Assembly: GCA_018241505.1 (NCBI GenBank)
Contig: JAFEDS010000038.1
Location: forward strand, 1 to 64,000
Length of the DNA: 64,000 nt
Source: Pseudomonadota bacterium
Lineage (GTDB): Bacteria > Pseudomonadota > Gammaproteobacteria > Steroidobacterales > Steroidobacteraceae
Direction of reading: 5' to 3'
A model generated the notes under the pieces. That model did not search any database. It saw nothing but the letters and a program-made list of their open reading frames with translations, and was not told where the DNA came from. Each line of letters opens with the position of its first letter. Position 1 is the first letter of the stretch. Shown here in pieces: positions 43,845-53,146 of this stretch. Both the position numbers and the translations under genes were made by a program.

Positions 43845-46118
43845 ATGAAGCGTAGTTCCGTGGGTGCGGCTGTCATATTTGCCCTGTGGGGCATCCAGGC
43901 CGGAGCGCAGACCGAAACCGCGGAAAGCGCCGCGGCGCCCGCCGAAGGCGGCCTCGCCGAAGTCGTGGTCACCGCCGAGAAGCGCGTCGAGTCCGAGCAG
44001 AAGACGCCCATTTCCATGAATGTCATTTCCGCCGCGGAAATCGCGCAGAAGGGCATTTCGGACTTCGCTTCGCTCGCCACCAATGATACGAGTGTCAACT
44101 TCTCCTCCAACGGCTCCGAGGGCTACCTGACCGTGCGCGGCATCTCGAGCCACGACGTCACCGAAATCGGCGATCCCGCCGTTCCGGTGGTCATCGACGG
44201 CTTCACGACGATTCGCGCCTACGATCTCACGACTTCGCTCTATGACCTGCAGCGGATCGAAGTCCTGCGCGGGCCCCAGGGCACTCTGTACGGACGCAAT
44301 GCCGAGGGCGGCCTCGTCAATGTCATCAGCCAGAAGCCGACGAAGGAGTTCGGTGCCGGCGGCAGCGCCGAGCTGGGCAACTTCAACACGAACAACTTCA
44401 CGGGCTATCTGAATCTGCCGGTGTTTGACAACCTGCAGTTGCGTGTCTCCGGTTCGTCCCGCCGGCACGATGGCTACCGCACCATTACCGCCGAGAACGG
44501 GATCCCCGAATACAAGGCGGATGACGAAGATTCACACTCCCTGCGCGTCCAGGCGAATTATACGCCGTTCGACAATTTCAACGCCTGGTTCCTGTTCCAG
44601 TCCACGCAACTAGGTGGCACCGGCTCCGCCAGCGAAAACATCCTGTTCAACCCGGGCCCGCCGTGCACGGTTGCGACCGCCTACAATCCGACGTGTGCGC
44701 AAGACATTTCGCACGATCGCCCCAATCTGGGCGATCCGCGCCGGTTCCCGCTGTATGCACGCCTGTCCCAGGACATTGACGATAAAGTTTATAAATGGCA
44801 GTTCAGCTACAGTGCGCTGCCATTCGGTACCACTGTCACGTATCTCGGTGGCTACAACAACGTGCAGTGGCACCATGTGTCGCCGATTCCGACCCTGTTC
44901 GGCGCGGACGTCGGCACGCCGACCGTCTTTTTCCAGAACGAGTATCCCAAGACCACCAATCACGAGCTGCGTTTCTCGTCCGACTCCAGCGGCCCGTTGT
45001 TGTGGCAGGCGGGCCTCTACTACTTCGAAGAGCGCAGCACCAATCTCAACAGCTACGGCCAGACCAATCCGGATGGCCCGGATGCCGCGAACCTGCTGTC
45101 CTTTTTCTTCCCGCTGGTGGACACGAAGTCGCACGCCGCGTTCGGCCAGGCTTCGTACAACCTCAACGACGAGAACAAGATCACGGCCGGTGCCCGCTAC
45201 AGCCGCGACACGAAGTCCCGTAACGGAGTCTTCAACCTGGATGCCTTCGGCATCTTCGGCCTCGATCAGACCAATTCATCGGAAAGCAGCAAGACAACCT
45301 TCCACGTGGGTTACGACTGGACGCCCACGAACCGGAACCTGGTGTATGCCAAGTTTGATACAGGCTACAAGCCGGGCGGCTTCACAACCTGCGCTCCGTA
45401 CGATCCGGAGACTGTGAAGGCCGTTGAGGTCGGTTCCAAGAACCGCTTCAGCGGCAACCGAATCCAGGTGAACGCGGCGGCGTTCTACAACAAGTACGAA
45501 AACCAGCAGGTGGCCGCGCTGAGTGCCAGTTGCTCGAGCGGTACGGTGGTGCAGAACGCCGGCTCGTCCAAGATCTATGGCCTGGAAGCGTCGATGAACG
45601 CGCTAGTCACGGAAGATGACAAGGTCGACCTGGGTCTCACCCTGTTGCACGCCCGGTTCGATGACTTCCTTGCTTCCCCGACCAACGGGGCCGCGGCCCT
45701 CCACATGCGGCCCGTGCAGGCGGCTACGGGTGCCGATGGCACGGTGGTCTACAACAATCAGCTCAAGGGCTACATGCTGCCGCAGGCACCGGATGTCACC
45801 CTGGCCCTGGGCTACGAGCACACCTGGAAGCTGACTGCCGACAACGGCCTCAATTTCCGGGCGGAGGCCAAGTACCAGAGCAAGCAGTTCTTCGACTCGT
45901 TCAACTACAACGATTCGGAGCAGGAAGGCTACGCAACGATCAACGCCTACTTCGGCTACTCAACCGAGAAGTGGCGTGTGAACGTGTTCGGTCGCAACCT
46001 CGCCGACAAGGTCTACCTGGTCGATGCTGCTGAAGTAACTACCGGAAGTGCACACACCTATCGCTACGGCTTCGGCGCCCCGCGTACGTTCGGTATCCAC
46101 TTCGAAGGCAACCTCTAA
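43845..46118 (+). CDS. TonB-dependent outer-membrane receptor
   Basis: A 757-residue receptor that takes up substrates across the outer membrane using TonB energy. A signal peptide (1-23) is followed by a TonB-box-like region (GLAEVVVTAEKR), the plug domain (RGISSHDVTEIGDPAVPVVIDG, IEVLRGPQGTLYGRNAEGG) and the 22-strand barrel ending in FGIHFEGNL. GAGGGGG precedes the ATG. Under operator 4 and followed by a Tat-exported sugar-isomerase-like gene, it is the probable entry port for the glycoside. Confidence 0.93.
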   Translation: MKRSSVGAAVIFALWGIQAGAQTETAESAAAPAEGGLAEVVVTAEKRVESEQKTPISMNVISAAEIAQKGISDFASLATNDTSVNFSSNGSEGYLTVRGISSHDVTEIGDPAVPVVIDGFTTIRAYDLTTSLYDLQRIEVLRGPQGTLYGRNAEGGLVNVISQKPTKEFGAGGSAELGNFNTNNFTGYLNLPVFDNLQLRVSGSSRRHDGYRTITAENGIPEYKADDEDSHSLRVQANYTPFDNFNAWFLFQSTQLGGTGSASENILFNPGPPCTVATAYNPTCAQDISHDRPNLGDPRRFPLYARLSQDIDDKVYKWQFSYSALPFGTTVTYLGGYNNVQWHHVSPIPTLFGADVGTPTVFFQNEYPKTTNHELRFSSDSSGPLLWQAGLYYFEERSTNLNSYGQTNPDGPDAANLLSFFFPLVDTKSHAAFGQASYNLNDENKITAGARYSRDTKSRNGVFNLDAFGIFGLDQTNSSESSKTTFHVGYDWTPTNRNLVYAKFDTGYKPGGFTTCAPYDPETVKAVEVGSKNRFSGNRIQVNAAAFYNKYENQQVAALSASCSSGTVVQNAGSSKIYGLEASMNALVTEDDKVDLGLTLLHARFDDFLASPTNGAAALHMRPVQAATGADGTVVYNNQLKGYMLPQAPDVTLALGYEHTWKLTADNGLNFRAEAKYQSKQFFDSFNYNDSEQEGYATINAYFGYSTEKWRVNVFGRNLADKVYLVDAAEVTTGSAHTYRYGFGAPRTFGIHFEGNL

Positions 46119-46132
46119 CGGGAGAGCACCGC

Positions 46133-47059
46133 ATGCTGCGCCGGGAATTCCTGCAACTTACGGCTGCAGCAGCGGGTACCGCTGCCGTGGGCACCTCGGC
46201 CGTCTGGCCGAGGCTGGCCCAGGCAGCAGCGCATCGTCCGATCGGCCTGCAGCTTTTTACGGTCATGGCCAACCTCGAACAGGACTTCGAGGGCACGCTC
46301 AAAACGGTCGCGCAAATCGGTTACAAGGAAGTGGAAACCATCGGCGCGTTCGGCCGCGACCCTAAGGTGGTGCGCGGCCTGCTCGACAAATACGGGCTCG
46401 TGACCCCGTCGCAGCACCTCGTGCCGGGCAAGCTGTACGAGCTGTTCAACCAGTTCGTGCAACACAAGGTCTCCGGCCCCGAGATCCAGAAGCTCTGGCA
46501 GCAGACCATGGCCATTGAACGCATCAAACCGGTCATTGAAGAGGGCATCGAGCGCGCGAAAATACTCGGACAGAAGTACATCTGTCTGCAAATCATCTGG
46601 CCCGAGCAGATGGCCACCCGCGAGCTCATGGACGAGTTCTGTAAAGGGTTGAATCTCGCCGGCGAGTTGTGCGCGAAGGCCGGAATGGTGTTCAACTTCC
46701 ACAATCACAGCGACGAATTCAAGCCCATTAACGGCTATGTTCCGTACGACCTGATTGTGAAGAACACCGATCCGAAGACGGTCAAACTCGAGATGGACCT
46801 GTACTGGATCTCCCACGCCGGCCAGGATCCGCTCAAATACCTGGCGGACAATCCGGGGCGTTACAAGCAATGCCACCTGAAGGACAGCACGCCTTCGGGT
46901 GACTTTGAAACGGTCGGCAAGGGCACATTGAACTTTCCGGTGCTGCTGGCGGCCGCGCAGAAAGCCGGCATCGAACATTTCTACGTGGAGTTTGATCGCT
47001 CCACGGACCCGATGCGTGTGACACGCGACTCCTACGAGTATTTGAAGACGGTCATGTAG
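46133..47059 (+). CDS. Exported sugar isomerase/epimerase-like TIM barrel
   Basis: A 308-residue TIM barrel with a twin-arginine-type signal (LRREFLQLTAAAAG, to about residue 32). Putative metal-site residues fall in EVETIGAFG (E), NFHNHSDEF (H), EMDLYW (D), CHLKDST (H) and YVEFDRS (E). It starts 14 bases after the TonB receptor and probably shares its operator-controlled transcript. Likely a periplasmic isomerase, epimerase or lyase on a keto-glycoside; no DUF6379 partner is adjacent. Its last 8 bases overlap the convergent MFS gene. Confidence 0.82.
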   Translation: MLRREFLQLTAAAAGTAAVGTSAVWPRLAQAAAHRPIGLQLFTVMANLEQDFEGTLKTVAQIGYKEVETIGAFGRDPKVVRGLLDKYGLVTPSQHLVPGKLYELFNQFVQHKVSGPEIQKLWQQTMAIERIKPVIEEGIERAKILGQKYICLQIIWPEQMATRELMDEFCKGLNLAGELCAKAGMVFNFHNHSDEFKPINGYVPYDLIVKNTDPKTVKLEMDLYWISHAGQDPLKYLADNPGRYKQCHLKDSTPSGDFETVGKGTLNFPVLLAAAQKAGIEHFYVEFDRSTDPMRVTRDSYEYLKTVM

Positions 47060-48263
47060 GGACGGCTTTTCGTCCCAGCAACGCTTCTCCAAACAGACTG
47101 ATCGGTACGGCCGCGGCACAGACCAGCGCGAAAACAATCATCACGCCACCGATACCGCCCGCCGGACCGGTGGCCAGCGATACCAATGTGGTGCTCGCAA
47201 ACTGACCTATGAAGAATACCGAGGTCCAAATACCCACACCGCGCGCCCTGACCCGGAAGTGGAGCTTGCTTTGACACCAGGTGCTCAACAGCGGGTAGGT
47301 GATTCCACAGGCGAACTGCGCAAGGCTCGCGCCCGCTATGACAGTCAACACATTCGCCGCGTGGCCCAGGATCCAGAAGCTGACGGCAAAGAACGCCAGC
47401 GCCAGCGCAAACAGATAGCCGACGCGAAGCTGCTTTGCCCGCCCCAACACGTAGGCTCCCAGCGGCAGCGCAAACCCGGTGCCGGCGCTGACGAGCCCGA
47501 TCGTATCCGGCCGGCCCGCGCCGATGGAATTCATCACCAGCCCCAACTGCAGCACTTCAATGAAGAAGATGATGGCGCCAAACAGGGTGACGGCGTAGAC
47601 GAGAGTCATGGCTGCGACGGGGAAGGGCGCATCCAGGGGAATTTCCCCGCCAGTCTCCTGCTCGTCGGTGTGCGGCTCGGGCTCCCAGGTAAACGCGAGG
47701 ACGGCCAGGAAAATCGGCACTGCCAGGGCGTACATGGCGAACGGTCCGCGCCAACTGATCGTACCCAGGACTCCACCCACAATGATCAGTCCGGTGGCCA
47801 ACAGGGAGCCGATGGCGTTCTGCCAGGCCAGCCACTTACGGCGCACGGCGCCCTGGAAGTAGTCCCCCATCAATGTGTTCACGTTCGTGTAGATGATCGC
47901 CTCGGTAATGCCAAGGCACACTCGCGAGGCGATGATCTGGCCGAGGTCATTCAACAACAGGGGCGCGCAGCCGAAAACGGCATAGACGAGCAGGGCAGCC
48001 AGCAGCATTCGGCGGCGGCCGATGCGGTCGGCAATCGTGCCGGCGACGGGGGACAACAGTGCTATGCAGATGGACGGCGCGGTGATGATGGCCGGCACCA
48101 GGAACTGTGCATGGGGCGCCGCGTGAAAGTGCCCGAAGAGCTGTGGCAATACGGGAATCAGTGAAACGATGCCCATGGTTGGCAACACGTTGGCCACAAT
48201 GAGCAACATCGCCTGGAGGGTTCCGGCGGTACGGCTGGTTTGTGTCATAGGGTTGGTTTGCAT
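47052..48263 (-). CDS. MFS transporter
   Basis: A 403-residue, 12-helix major facilitator. The MFS loop motif appears as GTIADRIGRRRMLL, and a central cytoplasmic loop is rich in acidic residues (EPEPHTDEQE). The ATG at 48263 gives a sensible N-terminus; the open frame to 48440 would run into the divergent gene. It is a paralogue of the next gene, which diverges from it across 36 bases. Substrate unknown; an aromatic acid or sugar exporter/importer is plausible from context. Confidence 0.85.
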   Translation of the reverse strand: MQTNPMTQTSRTAGTLQAMLLIVANVLPTMGIVSLIPVLPQLFGHFHAAPHAQFLVPAIITAPSICIALLSPVAGTIADRIGRRRMLLAALLVYAVFGCAPLLLNDLGQIIASRVCLGITEAIIYTNVNTLMGDYFQGAVRRKWLAWQNAIGSLLATGLIIVGGVLGTISWRGPFAMYALAVPIFLAVLAFTWEPEPHTDEQETGGEIPLDAPFPVAAMTLVYAVTLFGAIIFFIEVLQLGLVMNSIGAGRPDTIGLVSAGTGFALPLGAYVLGRAKQLRVGYLFALALAFFAVSFWILGHAANVLTVIAGASLAQFACGITYPLLSTWCQSKLHFRVRARGVGIWTSVFFIGQFASTTLVSLATGPAGGIGGVMIVFALVCAAAVPISLFGEALLGRKAVPT

Positions 48264-48299
48264 GATGATGGGCGCAGTGTAGCGCGAGGTAACGTCCGA

Positions 48300-49460
48300 A
48301 TGTTGCATTCGTTGGAGCGCAGGTCGGCGATCACGCAGGGGGTGGTGCTGACCTTGGCGCCGATTCTGGCTGTCATGGGATTTGTGCTGGTGGCCCCCAT
48401 CCTGGCCAGCATGCAGGCCCATTTCCAAGGCGTGGCCCACAGCGAGATCTGGGTGCCGCTGGTGATGACCGCACCGGCGTTGTGTATTGCACTGCTTTCA
48501 CCGCTGGCCGGGGTGCTTGCCGATCGCTTCGGGGCGCGCCGTGTGTTGTTGATTTCGTTGGCTATATACGCGGTGTTCGGTACCGCACCCCTGTACCTGG
48601 AGTCCCTGTACGCCATTGTGGCAACACGCTTCGGCGTTGGGATTGCCGAGGCCGGCATTTTGACCTGCACAATGACGTTGGTAGGTGTGTTGTTCCAGGG
48701 CGATGAGAGGCAGCGCTGGCTCGCATACCAGTCCGGCACGGCTCCGGCGGCCGCGGCATTGCTGTTGTTGGCGGGCGGTATCATTGGCAGCGGCGGTTGG
48801 CGCTTTCCCTTCTGGGGATATTCGCTGAGCGTAGTCGTGTTCGTCGGTGTGCTGTTCAAGGTCATTGAGCCGGAGCCGCGGCAGCGCGATGTCATCAACG
48901 GGCCGCCGCTTCCCTGGCCTCACCTGGTGAAGGTGTGCATTTTCGCCCTGTTTGCGTCACTGATTTTCTACCTGGTACCGGCCGAGCTCGCGTTCGTTCT
49001 GTTTGGACGCGGCATCCAGTCGCCGAGCGTGATAGGGCTCACCATTGCCATAGGAACACTCGCGGTGCCTGTCGGTACACTGACCTCCCGGCGGCTTACC
49101 CGGATGCCGGTGGGGCGAGTGTTGTCCGCGGCAATGGTGATCATGGGTTTGGGCTTGATTGTGATTGCGCTCGGGGCAACCCTGCCTGTGATTGCGGCGG
49201 GCACCGTCCTTCATCAGTTCGGCGGTGGCATCATGTTGCCCACGGCCATGAACTACGCTTTGAGCCGCTTGCCACCCGAGTCACAGGGGAGGGGTACCGG
49301 AGTGTGGTGGTCTGCGTATTTCATTGCGCAATTCCTGACACCGTTGAGTGTGACCGCACTGAGTGCGGGCCTGGGCACCCTGGCGGCGGCTCTGCTGGGC
49401 TTTGCGGTAGCCTGTTTCCTGTTCTGTATTCCGGTTCTCGCGGTCACCCGCAGGGAGTGA
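48300..49460 (+). CDS. MFS transporter
   Basis: A 386-residue, 12-helix major facilitator with loop motif GVLADRFGARRVLL and FQGVAHSEIWVPLVMTAP, clearly related to the divergent neighbour at 47052-48263. The ATG at 48300 follows GAGGT by 10 bases. One base after its stop begins the LysR gene, so the two probably share a transcript. Substrate unknown. Confidence 0.85.
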   Translation: MLHSLERRSAITQGVVLTLAPILAVMGFVLVAPILASMQAHFQGVAHSEIWVPLVMTAPALCIALLSPLAGVLADRFGARRVLLISLAIYAVFGTAPLYLESLYAIVATRFGVGIAEAGILTCTMTLVGVLFQGDERQRWLAYQSGTAPAAAALLLLAGGIIGSGGWRFPFWGYSLSVVVFVGVLFKVIEPEPRQRDVINGPPLPWPHLVKVCIFALFASLIFYLVPAELAFVLFGRGIQSPSVIGLTIAIGTLAVPVGTLTSRRLTRMPVGRVLSAAMVIMGLGLIVIALGATLPVIAAGTVLHQFGGGIMLPTAMNYALSRLPPESQGRGTGVWWSAYFIAQFLTPLSVTALSAGLGTLAAALLGFAVACFLFCIPVLAVTRRE

Positions 49461-49461
49461 T

Positions 49462-50370
49462 ATGCGCTTCAAGGGATTAGACCTGAACCTGTTGATTGCG
49501 CTCGATGCACTGCTCACGGAGCGCAACGTCTCGGTAGCCGCCCGGAAGGTGTTTCTCAGTCAGTCCGCCATGAGTGGTGCCCTGGCTCGGCTGCGCGAGC
49601 ACTTCGGAGACGAGCTGCTGGTTCCAGTGGGCCGCAAGATGGTGCTGACATCGGCCGCTGAATTGCTGGCCGAGCCCCTGCGCCGGCTCGTGTTGCAGAT
49701 CGAGGCAACGGTAGGCGCCAGTCTGCGGTTCGATCCCGCCACGTCGACACGCACGTTCGTGGTTCACGCATCGGACTACATAACCGAAGTCGTGCTCAAT
49801 CAGGTGGTACCGATGGTTGCGCGGGAGGCGCCCGGTGTCGTCCTCGAAATCGTGCCCCCCATGGGCGATCCCGCCGTCTCACTGGAATCAGGCGACGTCG
49901 ATCTGCTGATTACGCCGGAGTCGTATGCTTCAGGTCATCATCCAACGGAGCTGCTATACGAAGAACAGCATGTTGTGGTTGGTTGGCGGGACAACCCGGC
50001 ACTGGCTGCGCCCTTGACGGTCGATAGGTTCTTCTCGCTGGGTCACGTGGTGACTCGGTTTGCTGCGGCGCGGGCGGCTGCCTTCTCAGACACGGAGATC
50101 GCACGCATGAACCGCCTCCGCAAAATCGAGCTGGTGGCGCCGTCGTTTACCGCGGTTCCCAAGCTCCTGATCGGCACTCATCGCATTGGCGTGATGCATC
50201 AACGGTTGGCACGGAACTACGCGCTCACGCTTCCGCTCATTGTGCAGCCTCTGCCTTTTGAAATGAGCCCGTTACGCGAGGTCATCCAGTATCACCAGGT
50301 CCGGGCGGCCGATGCCGGGGTTCACTGGCTGAAGGGCCTGGTTCACCAGGCATCGGGGAGACGGATATGA
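49462..50370 (+). CDS. LysR-family transcriptional regulator
   Basis: A 302-residue regulator with the LysR helix-turn-helix (LDLNLLIALDALLTERNVSVAARKV, LSQSAMSGALARLREHF) and an effector domain. The opening MRFKGLDLNLL is typical of the NodD/NahR-like branch, which often responds to aromatic compounds. It precedes a four-gene run for ring cleavage and lower catabolism on the same strand, the probable target; no clear T-N11-A operator was identified in the 77-base gap. Confidence 0.92.
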   Translation: MRFKGLDLNLLIALDALLTERNVSVAARKVFLSQSAMSGALARLREHFGDELLVPVGRKMVLTSAAELLAEPLRRLVLQIEATVGASLRFDPATSTRTFVVHASDYITEVVLNQVVPMVAREAPGVVLEIVPPMGDPAVSLESGDVDLLITPESYASGHHPTELLYEEQHVVVGWRDNPALAAPLTVDRFFSLGHVVTRFAAARAAAFSDTEIARMNRLRKIELVAPSFTAVPKLLIGTHRIGVMHQRLARNYALTLPLIVQPLPFEMSPLREVIQYHQVRAADAGVHWLKGLVHQASGRRI

Positions 50371-50447
50371 CGACATTGGAATAAACGATTTTCCGGATGA
50401 CTGGCATCGGCCTACCATCATGCGAAAATCGCGCAAGGGGTGTTGGC

Positions 50448-51452
50448 ATGGCCATTCTGGGCGTAGCGGAGATCATTTTCGGGGTGGACGATCTGGCGCT
50501 GTGCAGCCGGTTCTGGAGCGACTTCGGGCTCGTACCGCTCTCGCGCGATGACAGTGAGTCGCTGTTTGAAGTGGCCTCCGGCTCGCGCGTTCGCGTGCGC
50601 TCGAACGGCGATTCGCGCTTGCCGCCGCGCTACTACGACTGGAATGGGATTCGCGAGACCATCTGGGGCGTTGATACAGCCGAGAACCTGGAACACCTGG
50701 TGGCGGATCTCGCGCGGGACCGCAAGGTCACCCGCTCCGATGACGGCACCGCGCATCTGTTTGCCGATGACGGGCAGCCGATCGGTTTGCGGGTCTGGAA
50801 CAAGCGTCCGGTGCTCTCCCAACCCGATGCGGTCAATGCCCCCGGGTGCATCCAGCGCCTGAATCAACATCGCAAGTGGCGCAGGCGCGCGGCTCCCAAG
50901 ACCATCAATCACGTCGTGTTCTTTTCCAAGGACTATGTGGGGTCGTTTGATTTCTATCGCCACCGGTTGGGTTTCCGGCTGGCGGATCACAGCAAGGGGC
51001 TCGGCGTGTTCGCTCGCGCGGATGGCACTAACGAGCATCACAGCATCTTCTGGGTCAACGCGGACCTGCCCTTCACGCCCCAGAAGAATGGTTACATGCA
51101 CACTGCCTTCGGTCTCGAGGACATTGACGAGGTGATGTTGGGCGCTAACCAGATGAGCGAAAAGGGCTGGGTCAACGAGTCCGTGAACAGCTCCGGCGGC
51201 CTGTCGCGACATCGCATTTCCTCGGCAATCTACTACTACCTGGACAATCCGAACGGCGGCGAGGCGGAATATCACGCCGACACGGACTACCTGGATGACA
51301 ACTGGGTGCCGCGCGCCTGGGATTGGAAGTTCGGCTCCCTGCTGTGGGCGCACAAGGTGCCCGCCTTCTTTCGTACGGATAACGACAACTGGGATATGAC
51401 TTTCGACCCCGAAGGCAAGTCCCTGGAGCCGTTCAGGAAGCGTAATGTTTGA
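50448..51452 (+). CDS. Two-domain VOC protein, probable extradiol ring-cleavage dioxygenase
   Basis: A 334-residue protein with two vicinal-oxygen-chelate domains. The second domain has candidate iron ligands H in TINHVVFF, H in NEHHSIFW, and E in GEAEYHAD, the 2-His-1-Glu facial triad of type I extradiol dioxygenases. The ATG at 50448 follows AAGGGG by 8 bases; the longer frame to 50397 lacks such a site. First gene of an overlapping set with a C-C hydrolase, cupin and FAH-family enzyme, which together look like an aromatic meta-cleavage pathway. Confidence 0.82.
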   Translation: MAILGVAEIIFGVDDLALCSRFWSDFGLVPLSRDDSESLFEVASGSRVRVRSNGDSRLPPRYYDWNGIRETIWGVDTAENLEHLVADLARDRKVTRSDDGTAHLFADDGQPIGLRVWNKRPVLSQPDAVNAPGCIQRLNQHRKWRRRAAPKTINHVVFFSKDYVGSFDFYRHRLGFRLADHSKGLGVFARADGTNEHHSIFWVNADLPFTPQKNGYMHTAFGLEDIDEVMLGANQMSEKGWVNESVNSSGGLSRHRISSAIYYYLDNPNGGEAEYHADTDYLDDNWVPRAWDWKFGSLLWAHKVPAFFRTDNDNWDMTFDPEGKSLEPFRKRNV

Positions 51453-52593
51453 ATACTTCCCGAACAACTATGTCTGGAACCTGTCGGTCTGCATAGCGAT
51501 CGAGTCGGGCGCGCAGGTCGGTGAGATCGATGAGATGTGCCGGCCACTGCGGGACGCCGCGGCACGTGGTGAGGATGCAGGTACCGCGGAGTTCTTCGCG
51601 AGTTGGGTGGCGATGGCAGACAAGCTCGTGGCGCTTGCGGCAGAGGACCAGGCGAAGGGCCGCGATCGGTCCGCCTCCGTGAAGCTGAATCGAGCCGCTC
51701 TGTACTACCAGACTGCTGAGCGAATGCAGGCGCATGGCTTCGAGCCTCGCCAGGTTGTCTTCCTCAAGGGCCAGGACGCGTTTCGCAATTCCATGCGCCT
51801 CGGCCGCGAGAACTATGAGCGCGTAGAGATTCCCTACCAGGGCGGAATCATCCCCGGCGTGTTTGTCAACGCGGGCGCGCCGGGGCGGCCAGCCCCGGTA
51901 ATGGTCTATGTCAACGGCCTGGACAGCTCCAAGGAGATGCTCTACTGGTCGGGTCTGGCGCGCGAATGGTTGAAGCGCGGCATCTCGACGTTGCATATCG
52001 ATCAGCCGGGATCGGGTGAGGCATTGCGCGCCCATGGGTTGATTGCGACGTTTGATACTGAGCGTTGGGCTTCGAGGGTCGTTGATGCCGTGGAGAAGCG
52101 GCACGATGTCGATCCGCGTCGCATTGGAATAGTGGGCATATCGCTGGGTGGGTACTACGCGCCGCGAGCAGTAGCCTTTGAGCCGCGCTTTGCGCTAGGC
52201 GTGTGTTGGGGTGCCAATCACAACTGGGGTGAGGTGCAAAAGAAGCGATTGGCGCGTGAGGGCGACCGGCCCGTTCCCCACTACTGGGAACATGTGCGGT
52301 GGGTTTGGGGCGCTCGCGATATGGATGAATTCATGCAGATATCCTCGAAGGTCACTCTCGATGGTGTGCTGGATCGTGTGCGCGTGCCGTTCCTGGTTAC
52401 CCATGGCTCGAAGGACCGGCAGATCCCGGTAGAATACGCACATCGAACCTATGACCAACTGATCAACAGCCCGAAGCGTGAGCTCGAGCTGTTTGACGAG
52501 CGCACAGGAGGCGTGGAACACGTGAGCGTGGACAACATGTCATTCGGTCGAAGCTACATTGCGGACTGGGTTGCGGAGACATTCCATGTCTAA
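51445..52593 (+). CDS. Alpha/beta hydrolase of the C-C bond hydrolase (DHPON hydrolase-like) type
   Basis: A 382-residue hydrolase with an N-terminal helical domain (about 1-110) before the alpha/beta core, the layout of 2,6-dihydroxypseudooxynicotine hydrolase and FrsA-like enzymes. Nucleophile serine is in VGISLGGYY, the acid in GSKDRQIP and the histidine in GGVEHVSVDN. It overlaps the VOC gene by 8 bases (ATGTTTGA) and the cupin gene by 8. Probable cleavage of an aryl ketone or ring-fission product; the exact substrate is unknown. Confidence 0.82.
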   Translation: MFEYFPNNYVWNLSVCIAIESGAQVGEIDEMCRPLRDAAARGEDAGTAEFFASWVAMADKLVALAAEDQAKGRDRSASVKLNRAALYYQTAERMQAHGFEPRQVVFLKGQDAFRNSMRLGRENYERVEIPYQGGIIPGVFVNAGAPGRPAPVMVYVNGLDSSKEMLYWSGLAREWLKRGISTLHIDQPGSGEALRAHGLIATFDTERWASRVVDAVEKRHDVDPRRIGIVGISLGGYYAPRAVAFEPRFALGVCWGANHNWGEVQKKRLAREGDRPVPHYWEHVRWVWGARDMDEFMQISSKVTLDGVLDRVRVPFLVTHGSKDRQIPVEYAHRTYDQLINSPKRELELFDERTGGVEHVSVDNMSFGRSYIADWVAETFHV

Positions 52594-53146
52594 AGCCTTC
52601 CGCCGGGTGGTGACCGGCCATAACGCGCAGGGCCTGGCGATCATTCAGTCGGATTCTCCGCCGCCGCGCGTCAAACAGCTCGGCGTGGATGGCCCCACGT
52701 TCTACGAAGTCTGGAACACCACGGATACACCTGCGCCGATTGATCGCGCCTCCGGAGAGCCACCGGAGCAGGATCTGACACTCGCGCCGCCGAAGCGGGG
52801 CACGCGGATTCGGGTGCTCGACTTTCCGCCGGAGACCGAGCGGATGCGCAATATCAGCTCGGACGAAGCGAAGCAGCATTTCGCGGAAATCGGGGCTGAG
52901 GCAGCATCGCGCCACGGCAGCGGGCCCGCCGCTCATCCGTTCATGCATCGCACCGAGACGGTTGACTACGGGATCGTTCTCGAGGGCGAGATTGTGTTGA
53001 TTATGGACGAGGGGGAGACGCTGGTTGAGGCGGGTGACATTGTCATCCAGCGGGGAACCAACCACGGCTGGGCCAACCGCTCGGGCAAGAACTGCCGCGT
53101 AGCCTTCATTCTCATTGACGGCAAGTTCACAGATGGCCTGACGTGA
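52586..53146 (+). CDS. Cupin-domain protein
   Basis: A 186-residue protein with a C-terminal cupin barrel (about 105-180): HPFMHRTETVDYGIVLEGEI, with histidines and glutamate as likely metal ligands, and GDIVIQRGTNHGWANRS for the second motif. The ATG at 52586 overlaps the hydrolase stop by 8 bases and matches a ribosome-coupled start. It may be a dioxygenase, isomerase or accessory enzyme in the aromatic branch; no reaction can be assigned. Confidence 0.82.
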   Translation: MSKAFRRVVTGHNAQGLAIIQSDSPPPRVKQLGVDGPTFYEVWNTTDTPAPIDRASGEPPEQDLTLAPPKRGTRIRVLDFPPETERMRNISSDEAKQHFAEIGAEAASRHGSGPAAHPFMHRTETVDYGIVLEGEIVLIMDEGETLVEAGDIVIQRGTNHGWANRSGKNCRVAFILIDGKFTDGLT